From: Brachybacterium massiliense
GTDB lineage: Bacteria; Actinomycetota; Actinomycetes; Actinomycetales; Dermabacteraceae
Direction: 5' to 3'
Length of the DNA: 64,000 nt
Assembly (NCBI RefSeq): GCF_900184245.1
Contig: NZ_FXXB01000008.1
Span: forward strand, 1,223,763-1,287,762
The notes below the pieces were generated by a model. It saw only the letters and a program-made list of their open reading frames with translations, had not been told where the DNA came from and did not search any database. Below are positions 1-7,503 of this stretch, one piece after another. The translations under genes and the position numbers were made by a program. The first letter of the stretch is position 1, and each line of letters opens with the position of its first letter.

Positions 1-359
1 TCGGTGTGGCTGGGGGTGACCGAGATGAGCACCAGCCCCAGCGCGAAGAGCGTGGTGAAGACGATGCCGATGGCGGCATCCTCCTTGACCCGGCTGGTCC
101 CACGCACCAGCCCGATCAGCCCGACGGCGGCGACGCCGAAGACGAGCGCACCGAGGGCGAACGGGACGCCGAGGATGTAGGCGATCACCACGCCGGGGAG
201 CACGGCATGGGAGACCGCATCGCCCATGAGCGACCAGCCGATCAGCACGAGCCAGCACGACAGGAGCGCGCACACCACCGCCGCGATCACGGTGGTGACG
301 AGTGCACGGGTCATGAAGTCGTACGAGAGCGGTTCGATGATCCAGTCCAGCGGGGTCAT
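1..359 (-). CDS. Metal ABC transporter permease (ABC-3 family), 3' part beyond window
   Basis: Membrane subunit of a manganese/iron/zinc-type importer. The 119 visible residues start with MTPLDWIIEPLSYDFMTRAL and contain hydrophobic segments at about 18-40, 50-65 and 66-82, with the WSLMGDAVSHAVLPGVV block typical of the ABC-3 (ZnuB/MntB/SitC) family. The ATG overlaps the stop of the upstream ATPase gene by four bases (ATGA), so the two are translationally coupled. The gene runs off the left edge, so roughly the C-terminal half is not seen. Metal specificity is inferred from the binding protein two genes upstream. Confidence 0.88.
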   Translation of the reverse strand, partial: MTPLDWIIEPLSYDFMTRALVTTVIAAVVCALLSCWLVLIGWSLMGDAVSHAVLPGVVIAYILGVPFALGALVFGVAAVGLIGLVRGTSRVKEDAAIGIVFTTLFALGLVLISVTPSHT

Positions 360-1096
360 GCCACTCCGTCCCGTCCGAGCACGTCCAGGCCGAAGGCGAG
401 CGCGAGCCGTTCGGGCGCGAGGGCCTCGTCCACCTTCCCGTGGAAGAGGACCTTCTGCAGCAGCAGCACCGCCTGGTCTGCCAGCTGCGGCAGCGCATGC
501 AGGTCGTGGGTGGAGACCAGAACGGTGCGGCCGTCATCGGCGAGCGCGCGCAGGAGCTCGACGATGGTGGCCTCGCTGCGTTTGTCCACGCCGGCGAACG
601 GCTCGTCCAGCAGCATGATCCGCGCATCCTGCGCGATCGCCCGGGCGACGAAGGCACGCTTCTTCTGCCCGCCGGAGAGCTGACCGATCTGCCGTTCGGC
701 GTACGCCGTGAGCTCCACCTGCTCCAGGGCGTCGTCGACGGCGAGACGGTCGCAGGCCCGCACTCGTCGCGTCGGGCCCTGGCGACCGAACCGGCCCATC
801 ATCACCACGTCGCGCACGCAGACGGGGAAGGACCAGTCCACCGCCTCGCTCTGGGGCACATAGCCCACCGCTCCCCGCCGGCGTGCACGGGCGGGCGATG
901 CGCCATCGAGCAGGATGCGGCCGCTCTCGGGCCGGATCATTCCGGTGATCGCCTTGAAGAGGGTCGACTTCCCCGAGCCGTTCATCCCGATCAACCCCGT
1001 CACCGCCCCCGTCGGCACCTCGAGCGATACGTCGTCGAGTGCGAGCGCCTCGCCGTAGCGGACGGTCACGCCGTCGACCTCGATCGCCGCCGTCAC
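356..1096 (-). CDS. Metal ABC transporter ATP-binding protein
   Basis: A 246-residue ATPase powering the metal importer. Walker A GMNGSGKST lies at residues 37-45, the signature LSGGQ at 140-144 and Walker B MLLDEPF at 161-167, followed by a switch histidine in STHD. Its length and the motif VDWSFPVCVRDVVMMG match the MntB/ZnuC/SitB group. The GTG start at 1096 is chosen because it sits just inside the end of the binding-protein gene (four-base overlap) and gives the usual family N-terminus; longer in-frame extensions only read over the neighbour. It forms an operon with the binding protein and permease. Confidence 0.93.
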   Translation of the reverse strand: MTAAIEVDGVTVRYGEALALDDVSLEVPTGAVTGLIGMNGSGKSTLFKAITGMIRPESGRILLDGASPARARRRGAVGYVPQSEAVDWSFPVCVRDVVMMGRFGRQGPTRRVRACDRLAVDDALEQVELTAYAERQIGQLSGGQKKRAFVARAIAQDARIMLLDEPFAGVDKRSEATIVELLRALADDGRTVLVSTHDLHALPQLADQAVLLLQKVLFHGKVDEALAPERLALAFGLDVLGRDGVA

Positions 1097-2025
1097 GAGT
1101 CGCTCCCCGTGAGTGCTGCGACGATCGTGTCCGTGTCGTGCCGGATGAGATCCAGGTAGGTGGGCACCGGCCCGTCGGCCTCGGAGAGGGAGTCGACGTA
1201 CAGCGTCCCCCCGAAGCGTGCGCCCGTGGCGCCGACGATCTGCTGCATGGGGGCGTCGGAGACGGTGGACTCGCAGAACACGGCCGGCACGTCGTTTTCG
1301 TCGACGAACTCGATCACGGCGGCGATCTGCCGCGGCGTCGCCTGCTGCTCGGCGTTGACGGGCCAGATGTACTTCTCCGTCAGCCCGGCATCGCGGGCGA
1401 GGTAGGAGAACGCACCCTCGCAGGTCACCAGTGCTCGGTGGGAATCCGGCAGGCCATCGAGCGCGCCGACGAGATCGTCCTGCACCTCCTGGAGCTGCTG
1501 CGTGTAGAGCTCCCCGTTGCTCTCGTAGTCCGCCGCGTGCGCCGGGTCGAGATCGCTGAAGACGTCGACCATGTTGTCGACGTACACCTGCACGTTCTTC
1601 GGGCTCATCCAGGCGTGGGGGTTGGGTGTGCCCGCATAGGCGTCCCCGGCGATGTCGATCGGATCCACCCCCTCGGACACGACGGCGTGGGGCGCGTCCG
1701 CCTCCTCGACGAACTGCGCGAACCACACCTCGAGGTTGAGCCCGTTGTCGAGGATGAGGTCGGCGTCCGCAGCTCTGCGGATGTCTCCCGGAGTCGGCTC
1801 GTAGCCGTGGATCTCCGCCCCCGACTTGGTGATCGATTCGACCACCAGGTGCTCGCCCGCGACGTTCTGTGCGATGTCCTGCAGCACGGTGAACGTCGTG
1901 AGCACCACCGGCTTCTCACCGTCCGCACCCTCTGTGCCCACCTCTGCGGAACATCCCGCGAGCACCAGCGCAGTGCTTGCTGTGATCCCTGCCAGCGCTG
2001 TCTTCCATCCCCCGTGTCCGAGCAT
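1093..2025 (-). CDS. Mn/Fe-type metal-binding lipoprotein (cluster A-I)
   Basis: Extracytoplasmic binding protein of the metal importer, 310 residues. An N-terminal signal ends in the lipobox LAGC (Cys25), so the mature protein is a lipoprotein. By alignment with PsaA/MntC-type proteins from memory, the four metal ligands are His73 (EIHGYEP), His137 (PNPHAWM), Glu203 (TCEGAF) and Asp278 (YVDSL). A glutamate rather than histidine at the third position, and no His-rich loop, favour Mn2+/Fe2+ over Zn2+. It is the first gene of the operon. The start at 2025 places the signal peptide directly at the N-terminus. A DtxR-like box lies about 55 bases upstream. Confidence 0.92.
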   Translation of the reverse strand: MLGHGGWKTALAGITASTALVLAGCSAEVGTEGADGEKPVVLTTFTVLQDIAQNVAGEHLVVESITKSGAEIHGYEPTPGDIRRAADADLILDNGLNLEVWFAQFVEEADAPHAVVSEGVDPIDIAGDAYAGTPNPHAWMSPKNVQVYVDNMVDVFSDLDPAHAADYESNGELYTQQLQEVQDDLVGALDGLPDSHRALVTCEGAFSYLARDAGLTEKYIWPVNAEQQATPRQIAAVIEFVDENDVPAVFCESTVSDAPMQQIVGATGARFGGTLYVDSLSEADGPVPTYLDLIRHDTDTIVAALTGSDS

Positions 2026-2079
2026 CCGTGACTCCTCTCCCTTCCGACCGCGACCACGGTGGTCCCGACCCGCTGATCC

Positions 2080-2098
2080 TAATGTTAGGCACGCCGAA
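2080..2098 (-). promoter_or_regulatory. Candidate DtxR/MntR/IdeR operator
   Basis: Read on the minus strand, this 19-mer (TTCGGCGTGCCTAACATTA) matches the DtxR/IdeR consensus TTAGGTTAGCCTAACCTAA at 13 of 19 positions by my count. It overlaps a perfect 12-bp palindrome CCTAATGTTAGG at 2078-2089. It lies between the divergent metal importer and nrdF, so a metal-sensing repressor could act on both. The protein that binds it is not in the window. Confidence 0.5.
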
Positions 2099-2146
2099 GT
2101 TATCAAATCGGCGTGGCGTAACCGAAATGGGCAACACCCCTGATAT

Positions 2147-2191
2147 CACTACATGTGGCGCCTGACCGCCCATCGGGCACAACATCTAGAC
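2147..2191 (+). promoter_or_regulatory. Tandem NrdR-like boxes
   Basis: Two sites resemble the core of the NrdR box (CACWATATATWGTG): CACTACATGTGGCG at 2147-2160 and CACAACATCTAGAC at 2178-2191. Their starts are exactly 31 bp apart, about three helical turns, which is the known arrangement for NrdR repressor pairs upstream of ribonucleotide reductase genes. They lie about 190 bp before nrdF. Individually each match is imperfect; the pairing, spacing and target gene make the call. Confidence 0.6.
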
Positions 2192-2379
2192 CGTCCGCAG
2201 GGGCGAGCACTGCTGCCTGGCCGGCCCCGTCATCTCCCGCAGATGCGGCGTCCCGGAGCTCTCTCGCTTCGAGCTCCTGGGCACCCGCACGCCGTCGACC
2301 GCGTGGACGACGGGCTCGACCGCTTCTGGGAGCAGGCGCAGCCGGCCGACGACACGTAGAACGAGAACAGGAGAACGAC
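2192..2379 (+). other. Leader between NrdR boxes and nrdF, possible frameshifted small gene
   Basis: This 188-base stretch shows coding-like third-position G/C in two successive frames. One frame covers CGVPELSRFELLG near 2233-2271. The other ends DRVDDGLDRFWEQAQPADDT with a stop at 2357-2359. Joined by a frameshift they could be the tail of a small protein. No convincing start or family was recognised. The nrdF ribosome site AACAGGAG lies at 2366-2373. Confidence 0.2.
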
Positions 2380-3390
2380 ATGACCATCACATCGACCGCC
2401 AGAGGGTCGATCACCCCTCCCGGGTACCGGCACGATCCCGCCGCGCGGCTGCGCCCGATCAACTGGAACCGGGTCGACGACGAGAAGGACCTCGAGGTGT
2501 GGAACCGGCTGACCGCGAACTTCTGGCTGCCGGAGAAGGTGCCGCTGTCCAACGACCACCAGGCCTGGCAGGGCCTCGCTCCCCACGAGCGCACACTCAC
2601 CATGCGGGTCTTCACCGGACTCACGATGCTCGACACCGTGCAGGCCACCGTCGGCGAGGTGTGCCAGATCCAGGACGCCCGCACCGAGCACGAGGAGGCG
2701 GTCTACACCAACATCGCGTTCATGCAGTCCGTCCATGCTCGCTCGTACTCTTCAGTGTTCTCGACCCTGACCAGCACCCGTGAGATCGACGAGGCGTACG
2801 AGTGGGCGATCGGCAATGACCTGCTGCAGGAACGGTGCAAGAAGGTGCTGCACCATTACTACGGGCCCGACCCCCTGAAGCGGAAGGTCTCCTCCACCCT
2901 TCTCTCGAGCCTGCTGCTCTACGCCGGCTTCTACCTGCCCCTGCACTTCTCCGTGCGCGCCACCCTCACGAACACCGCCGACATGATCCGGCTGATCCTG
3001 CGCGACAAGGCCGTCCACGGCTACTACTCCGGCTACAAGTACCAGCGAGGCCTCGACGCGCACCCCGATCGTCGTGACGAGATGGGCGAGTTCACGTTCG
3101 CCCTGCTCGACGAGCTCTACGAGCTCGAGCTCGACTACTCCGGTGAGCTCTACGCACCGCTCGGCCTGATGGAGGACGTCTCCGCCTTCGTGCGCTACAA
3201 CGCGAACAAGGCCCTGATGAACCTCGGCTATCCGGCACGGTTCCCCGCTGACGAGACGATGGTCAGCCCCGAGATCCTCGCGGCCCTCGCGCCCAGCGCG
3301 GACGAGAACCACGACTTCTTCAGCGGTTCCGGCTCGAGCTACGTCATCGGCAAGGCCGAGCACACCAGCGACGACGACTGGGACTTCTAG
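2380..3390 (+). CDS. nrdF: Ribonucleotide reductase small subunit, class Ie-like (QSK variant)
   Basis: A 336-residue R2 subunit of the NrdF group, which generates the radical for reduction of ribonucleotides with NrdE. The fold and C-terminal tail (FFSGSGSSY, ending DDDWDF) are standard, the latter being the NrdE-docking tail. Asp85, His119, radical Tyr123 and His213 are kept. Three glutamate metal ligands are replaced: Gln116 (FMQSVHARSY), Ser176 (LLSSLLLY) and Lys210 (LRDKAVHGYY). This Gln-Ser-Lys set defines the QSK branch of class Ie, which works without metal using a modified (DOPA) tyrosine and needs NrdI. No nrdI, nrdE or nrdH is adjacent. The ATG at 2380 follows an AGGAG site. Confidence 0.96.
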   Translation: MTITSTARGSITPPGYRHDPAARLRPINWNRVDDEKDLEVWNRLTANFWLPEKVPLSNDHQAWQGLAPHERTLTMRVFTGLTMLDTVQATVGEVCQIQDARTEHEEAVYTNIAFMQSVHARSYSSVFSTLTSTREIDEAYEWAIGNDLLQERCKKVLHHYYGPDPLKRKVSSTLLSSLLLYAGFYLPLHFSVRATLTNTADMIRLILRDKAVHGYYSGYKYQRGLDAHPDRRDEMGEFTFALLDELYELELDYSGELYAPLGLMEDVSAFVRYNANKALMNLGYPARFPADETMVSPEILAALAPSADENHDFFSGSGSSYVIGKAEHTSDDDWDF

Positions 3391-3418
3391 GTGCTCGGAT
3401 CGGTCCGTCGGCGAGGCC

Positions 3419-3979
3419 TCAGCCGGCCGGCGTGGTGACCTCGGCGTGCGTCCAGCTCCCGCCCTCGCGGCGGTAGCCGAGACGGCGGTGGCGACGGTCG
3501 TGCCGGGCCTGCAGGAACTCGTACCGCTCCGGCTGCAGCGCGTAGACCTGCCAGTCCGGGTTCGGCCGTCCGTCCGATGTGGGGCGGGCCAGCCAGTCCG
3601 CCCGGGAGGTCTCCTCCTCGAGGGCGTGCACGGTCCCGCCGATCTGCACCTGCCGTCCGCTCTCGCGCCAGAAGAACGTCATCGCCGCCCGCGGATCCGC
3701 CGCCAGCTGCTCGCCCTTGCGGGAGGTGCGGTGGGTGGAGACGTGCAGCCCGCGCTGGTCGAGATCCTTGAGGATCAGGGTGCGGCCGACGGGGCCGCCG
3801 TCGGCGCCGAGGGTCTGGAAGGTCATGGCATGCGGCTGCCGCACCCCGGCCGCGATCGCGTCCTCGAGCCAGCTCAGGAGCAGCTCGGCCGGGTCCTCGG
3901 GGGCGGCGCCCGGGTCGAGCTCGGGCATGTCATCGGGGAAGGAGGGCAGGGCGCGCAGACGCGCGGCGAGATCGCTCAT
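3419..3979 (-). CDS. Pyridoxamine 5'-phosphate oxidase family flavoprotein
   Basis: A 186-residue PNPOx-like split-barrel protein. The N-terminal PGAAPEDPAELLLSWLEDAIAAG-like region, the FMN-binding stretch RTLILKDLDQRG and STHRTSRKGEQLAADPRAAMTFFW, and RHDRRHRRLGYRR, corresponding to the substrate-binding Arg-x-His area, all match PdxH. It is shorter than E. coli PdxH (about 218 residues) and lacks the usual RLxP C-terminus, so true PNP/PMP oxidase activity (PLP synthesis) is likely but not certain; other F420- or FMN-dependent relatives share the fold. It is convergent with nrdF, only 28 bp apart. Confidence 0.85.
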   Translation of the reverse strand: MSDLAARLRALPSFPDDMPELDPGAAPEDPAELLLSWLEDAIAAGVRQPHAMTFQTLGADGGPVGRTLILKDLDQRGLHVSTHRTSRKGEQLAADPRAAMTFFWRESGRQVQIGGTVHALEEETSRADWLARPTSDGRPNPDWQVYALQPERYEFLQARHDRRHRRLGYRREGGSWTHAEVTTPAG

Positions 3980-4014
3980 GCCCCCATCCTCACCCCGCCG
4001 GCCCCGCCGACACA

Positions 4015-4061
4015 CCGCAGGTTGCCGAGGTTTCGGGCCGCAGTTTGCCGAAGTTCTGCGG
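4015..4061. repeat. Imperfect tandem direct repeat, about 23 bp
   Basis: Two adjacent copies begin CCGCAGGTTGCCGAGG (4015-4037) and CCGCAGTTTGCCGAAG (4038-4061). The second copy merges into the left arm of the neighbouring hairpin. No function is apparent. Confidence 0.5.
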
Positions 4062-4113
4062 CCGCAGGACCGATGCGAGCGCACACATCGGTCCCTGGGC
4101 TTCAATACTTTGG
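4048..4113 (-). terminator. Imperfect extragenic palindrome, probable abgT terminator
   Basis: Two 28-base arms (4048-4075 and 4086-4113) flank a 10-base loop. The inner nine pairs (GGACCGATG/CATCGGTCC) are perfect and the outer part is decayed. The right arm (CATCGGTCCCTGGGCTTCAA) repeats the arm of the perfect palindrome at 9381-9446, so the two are copies of one element family. It sits just downstream of abgT. Confidence 0.6.
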
Positions 4114-4196
4114 TGTCGGGGCGGCCGAGCCGAGCGCGGGGCGCGCGGACGGAGGCGCGACCGGACCGGACCGAGCCGGCGCAGGCCGGCCCCCGC

Positions 4197-5780
4197 TCAC
4201 TCCATGAAGATGCCGTTGCCCGGGCCGATGGGGAGGTCGAAGAAGAAGAACACGGCCAGGATGACGGTCCACACCACCCAGAACGGGATCACGAACGGGA
4301 GCATCCGCGCCATCAGCGTGCCCAGGCCCGCCTCGGGCTCGTACTTCCGCAGCATGCCCAGCAGCACGATCATGTACGGGTTCATCGGGGTGATGACCTG
4401 GGTGGCGGAGTCGCCCACGCGGAAGGCGGCCTGGGTGAAGGCGGGCTCGTAGCCGATCAGCGCGAACATCGGCACGAACACGGCGCCCATGATCGCCCAC
4501 ATGCCGGAGCCGGAGATGATGAACAGGTTCAGCACGCTCGCCAGCAGGATGAAGCCGATGATCGCGGCGAAGCCGGTCAGGCCCGCGTTCTCGAGGCCCG
4601 CCGCTCCGGTCACGGCGATCCAGGTGCCGATGCCGGACCAGTTGAACAGCGAGATGAAGTTGCCGAGGATGAACGCGAGCACGATGAACGGCAGCATCTC
4701 CTTGAGCGCGTCGGACATCATCTGCACCGCATCGCGGGTATTGCGCAGCGTCCCGACGATCACGCCGTAGGCGGTGCCCACCACCATGAAGTACGCGACC
4801 ACGATGAACACGATCGAGCTCAGCAGCGGGGACTTCGGCAGGAAGCCGCCGTCCTCGTTCCGCCACGGGGAGCCCTCGGGCAGCACGGCGAGCAGGATCA
4901 GCGCGGTGAGCACGACGCCGCTCAGCACCGCGACCAGCAGGCCCTTGTTCTCCTTCGGGGTGAGGGCGGCGCGCATCTGCTCGGCGCTCTCGGCGGAGTC
5001 CTCGGCGTCCTCCACGGCGACCTCGTCGACAGGAACGTTCTGGCGGCGCAGGCGCGGCTCGATCAGCTTGTCGATGATGAAGCCGGCCACGAAGCCCAGG
5101 ATGAGCGAGGAGACGATGTTGAACCACCAGTTCGACACCGGGTTCACAGCGGTGAACTCGAAGCCGGGCAGAGCGTCCATCACGGAGGTGGTGATGCCGG
5201 CGAAGAGCGCATCGAGCGAGGTGGGGAAGATGTTGGTGGAGTAGCCGGCGCCCGCCGCGGCGAAGCCGCCCAGCAGGCCTGCCACGGGGTGGCGCCCGGC
5301 GGCCTTGAACACCAGGGCCGCCAGCGGCGGGACCACCACGAAGGCGGAGTCGGCCATGATCGAGGAGACCACGCCCACGAAGCCCACCACGTAGGGCAGC
5401 AGCCAGGCCGGGGCCGAGCCGAACAGCTTGCGGATCGCGGCGGCGAGCAGCCCGGAGTGCTGGGCGATGCCGATCGCGAGCAGGATCGGCATCACGGTCA
5501 CCAGGGGCGGGAAGCCGATGTAGTTGATGCCGAGGTTGGTGGTCAGCCAGGCCATGCCCTCACCGGTGAACAGGCCCTTGATCACCGTCGGCTCGTCGGA
5601 GCCGGGCACCTGGACCACGACGCCGGCCATCTCCATGCCGGTCGAGACCGCTCCCGTGATCAGGAACAGCACGATGAAGAGCATGAACGGTTCGGGCAGC
5701 TTGTTGCCTGCCCATTCGACCCAGTTCAGGGCCCGATCGGTGAGTCCGGACTTCGCGGGCCCGGTCTGTGCAGCGGTCAT
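4197..5780 (-). CDS. abgT: AbgT family (p-aminobenzoyl-glutamate type) transporter
   Basis: A 527-residue inner-membrane transporter of the AbgT family, known for uptake of p-aminobenzoyl-glutamate and, in some members, antimetabolite efflux. About a dozen hydrophobic segments are visible. The N-terminal LNWVEWAGNKLPEPFMLF, the GAGYSTNIFPTSLDALFAGI stretch, and the C-terminal PMNPYMIVLLGMLRKYEPEAG are family hallmarks. A charged loop near residues 245-275 separates the halves. The ATG follows a GGAG site at good distance. The M20 amidohydrolase gene lies 33 bp upstream in the same direction, the usual pairing of transporter and hydrolase for folate breakdown products. Confidence 0.95.
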   Translation of the reverse strand: MTAAQTGPAKSGLTDRALNWVEWAGNKLPEPFMLFIVLFLITGAVSTGMEMAGVVVQVPGSDEPTVIKGLFTGEGMAWLTTNLGINYIGFPPLVTVMPILLAIGIAQHSGLLAAAIRKLFGSAPAWLLPYVVGFVGVVSSIMADSAFVVVPPLAALVFKAAGRHPVAGLLGGFAAAGAGYSTNIFPTSLDALFAGITTSVMDALPGFEFTAVNPVSNWWFNIVSSLILGFVAGFIIDKLIEPRLRRQNVPVDEVAVEDAEDSAESAEQMRAALTPKENKGLLVAVLSGVVLTALILLAVLPEGSPWRNEDGGFLPKSPLLSSIVFIVVAYFMVVGTAYGVIVGTLRNTRDAVQMMSDALKEMLPFIVLAFILGNFISLFNWSGIGTWIAVTGAAGLENAGLTGFAAIIGFILLASVLNLFIISGSGMWAIMGAVFVPMFALIGYEPAFTQAAFRVGDSATQVITPMNPYMIVLLGMLRKYEPEAGLGTLMARMLPFVIPFWVVWTVILAVFFFFDLPIGPGNGIFME

Positions 5781-5813
5781 GGGGGACTCCAGAGGGGTAT
5801 CGGGACGAGGAGG

Positions 5814-7184
5814 TCAGTCGAAGTAGGCGGGCACGTCGATCGCGCCCCCGGCAGCCTCGAACTCGGAGGCGACCGACGCCGCCAGCGCCGGGTCGTGGAG
5901 CGTATCGAGCACGGTCGCGGCGAGGCCGTAGGCCCCGTCGGCCGCCGCGTCGCGCGCCTGCTCGGAGACGGCCCAGGTCGCGAACTCGCGGGTGTGCAGC
6001 GCGACCTCGGGCGGGGCGATGCGGATCACCGGGTGGATGCCGGGGACCCGGTAGCTGACGTTGCCGAAGTCGGTCGAGGCGGCGAGCGACGGGGAGACCA
6101 CGCCGTGGGGCAGCGGGTCGCGGCCGCGGCGACGCTGCGCCTGCACCCAGCGCCCGGTGAGCGTCTCGTTGGTGCGCACCGGCAGAGAGGGCGGATGCTC
6201 GTCCCAGCGCACGGTGAGGCCGACGCCGGCCATCAGCGCCGCACCCCGGGCGACGTCCTCGACCCTCTCCGAGAGCACCTTCAGGGTCTCGGGCCGCTGC
6301 GAGCGGACGTACAGATCGAGCCGTGCGTGGTCGGGGATGACGCTGGCCCGCTCCCCGCCCTCGCGGATCACGGCATGGATACGGTCGGTGGGCGGGGTCT
6401 GCTGCCGCAGCAGGCCGAGCCCCTGATACATCAGGCTCGCCGCGTCCAGCGCATTGCGGCCCATGAAGGGCTGGGCGGAGGCGTGGGCGGTGTGCCCGTG
6501 GTACTCGACGGTGAGGGTGCGCCGCCCCAGCCAGGTCTGATCGGCGAGGTCGTAGCCGTAGGGGTGCGCCATCACCGCGGCATCGAGCCCCTCGAAGGCG
6601 CCCTCGCGCGCCATGTACTCCTTGCCCGTGTGGCCCTCCTCGGCGGGGGTGCCGAGGAACACGATGCGTCCCGGCACGGCCGACGGGTCCTCCTCGGCGA
6701 TCGCCGCGAGGGCGAGGAACGCTCCCAGCCCCATCACGGCGATGACGTTGTGGCCGCAGCCGTGGCCCACGCCGGGCAGGGCGTCGTACTCGGCCAGGAT
6801 CGCGAGCGTCGGCGCATCGTCGCGCTCCGCGCCGGCGCCGCGGATCTCGGCCCGGATCGCGGTGTCCAGCCCGTACGCCCCCACCTGCGCGTCGATGCCG
6901 TGCGCGGCGAGGGACTGCGCGAGAGCACGGGCGGAACGGTGCTCCTCGAAGGCGACCTCAGGGTGAGCGGCCAGGTCGAGCATCAGCTCGGTCATCTCGG
7001 CGGCCTCGCGTGCGATGAGCTCCTCCAGCCGGGCATGGAGCTGTTCCGAGGCGCCCTCGTAGGCGGAGCCCGGATGAACGGAGACGCGCATCGCGGCCTC
7101 GCGCTCCTCATCGAGCTGCCGCAGATAGCTGGTGGAGACCTCGGGGCATCGGGCCTCGGAACTCGCCGTCGACTCTGAAGACAT
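5814..7184 (-). CDS. M20 family amidohydrolase (AbgB/AmhX-like)
   Basis: A 456-residue metal-dependent amidohydrolase of the M20D group. The metal-binding motif GHGCGHN lies at 140-146, and FLGTPAEEG carries the catalytic glutamate pair. HPYGYDLADQTWLGRRTLTVEYHGHTAHA is the start of the dimerisation domain. Being next to abgT suggests hydrolysis of p-aminobenzoyl-glutamate or a related N-acyl amino acid after import; the substrate is inferred. The ATG at 7184 is chosen as the start of family similarity. A TACATT -10-like element ends about eight bases before it, so the mRNA may be leaderless. Confidence 0.9.
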   Translation of the reverse strand: MSSESTASSEARCPEVSTSYLRQLDEEREAAMRVSVHPGSAYEGASEQLHARLEELIAREAAEMTELMLDLAAHPEVAFEEHRSARALAQSLAAHGIDAQVGAYGLDTAIRAEIRGAGAERDDAPTLAILAEYDALPGVGHGCGHNVIAVMGLGAFLALAAIAEEDPSAVPGRIVFLGTPAEEGHTGKEYMAREGAFEGLDAAVMAHPYGYDLADQTWLGRRTLTVEYHGHTAHASAQPFMGRNALDAASLMYQGLGLLRQQTPPTDRIHAVIREGGERASVIPDHARLDLYVRSQRPETLKVLSERVEDVARGAALMAGVGLTVRWDEHPPSLPVRTNETLTGRWVQAQRRRGRDPLPHGVVSPSLAASTDFGNVSYRVPGIHPVIRIAPPEVALHTREFATWAVSEQARDAAADGAYGLAATVLDTLHDPALAASVASEFEAAGGAIDVPAYFD

Positions 7185-7503
7185 GTCGGCCAATGTAAGG
7201 CAGATCGCACCTGCCGGGTGACGACTTGGCCGATCCGAGGAGGAAGGTTCACCGGAGCATCGCCACTGTCGGCAACCGCCCGCGCGCGCCCACCCCGCTG
7301 GCCCGGCCCCGCGGTCTCCCGCCGCTGCCCTGTGGAGCGGTACGATCCTCACAGCGCGACGCGGCGATCCCGTACTCGTGCGCTCTCGGCCGCCCACCCC
7401 CGCGGACCGGCATCGCCCTCGGGCACGTCCCTTCCTCGGGCCGTCATCGTCGACGGCTCCCACCACGCGCCGCCAGGCGGCGCAGCTCCCTCGGAGGCAC
7501 ACC
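7185..7503. other. Divergent intergenic region, M20 hydrolase / metP
   Basis: No gene seen in these 319 bases. An 8-bp inverted repeat TCGGCCAA (7186-7193) / TTGGCCGA (7226-7233) could be an operator for the amidohydrolase operon. A GGAGG ribosome site at 7493-7497 serves metP. I looked for a known riboswitch in the metP leader and recognised none. Confidence 0.4.

Noticed and set aside
1093..2025. Zinc-specific (ZnuA) binding protein
   Set aside because: No His-rich loop, and the third ligand is Glu203 rather than His, which fits Mn/Fe-type proteins better.
3579..7178. Very long open frame on the plus strand opposite abgT and the M20 hydrolase
   Set aside because: It is a GC-rich antisense shadow: low-complexity His/Arg/Gly/Glu composition and no family motif, while the minus strand holds clear genes.
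7185..7503. Riboswitch in the leader of the MetP-type symporter
   Set aside because: I found no SAM, glycine or other known riboswitch core in the sequence; only a generic GC-rich leader with an 8-bp inverted repeat.
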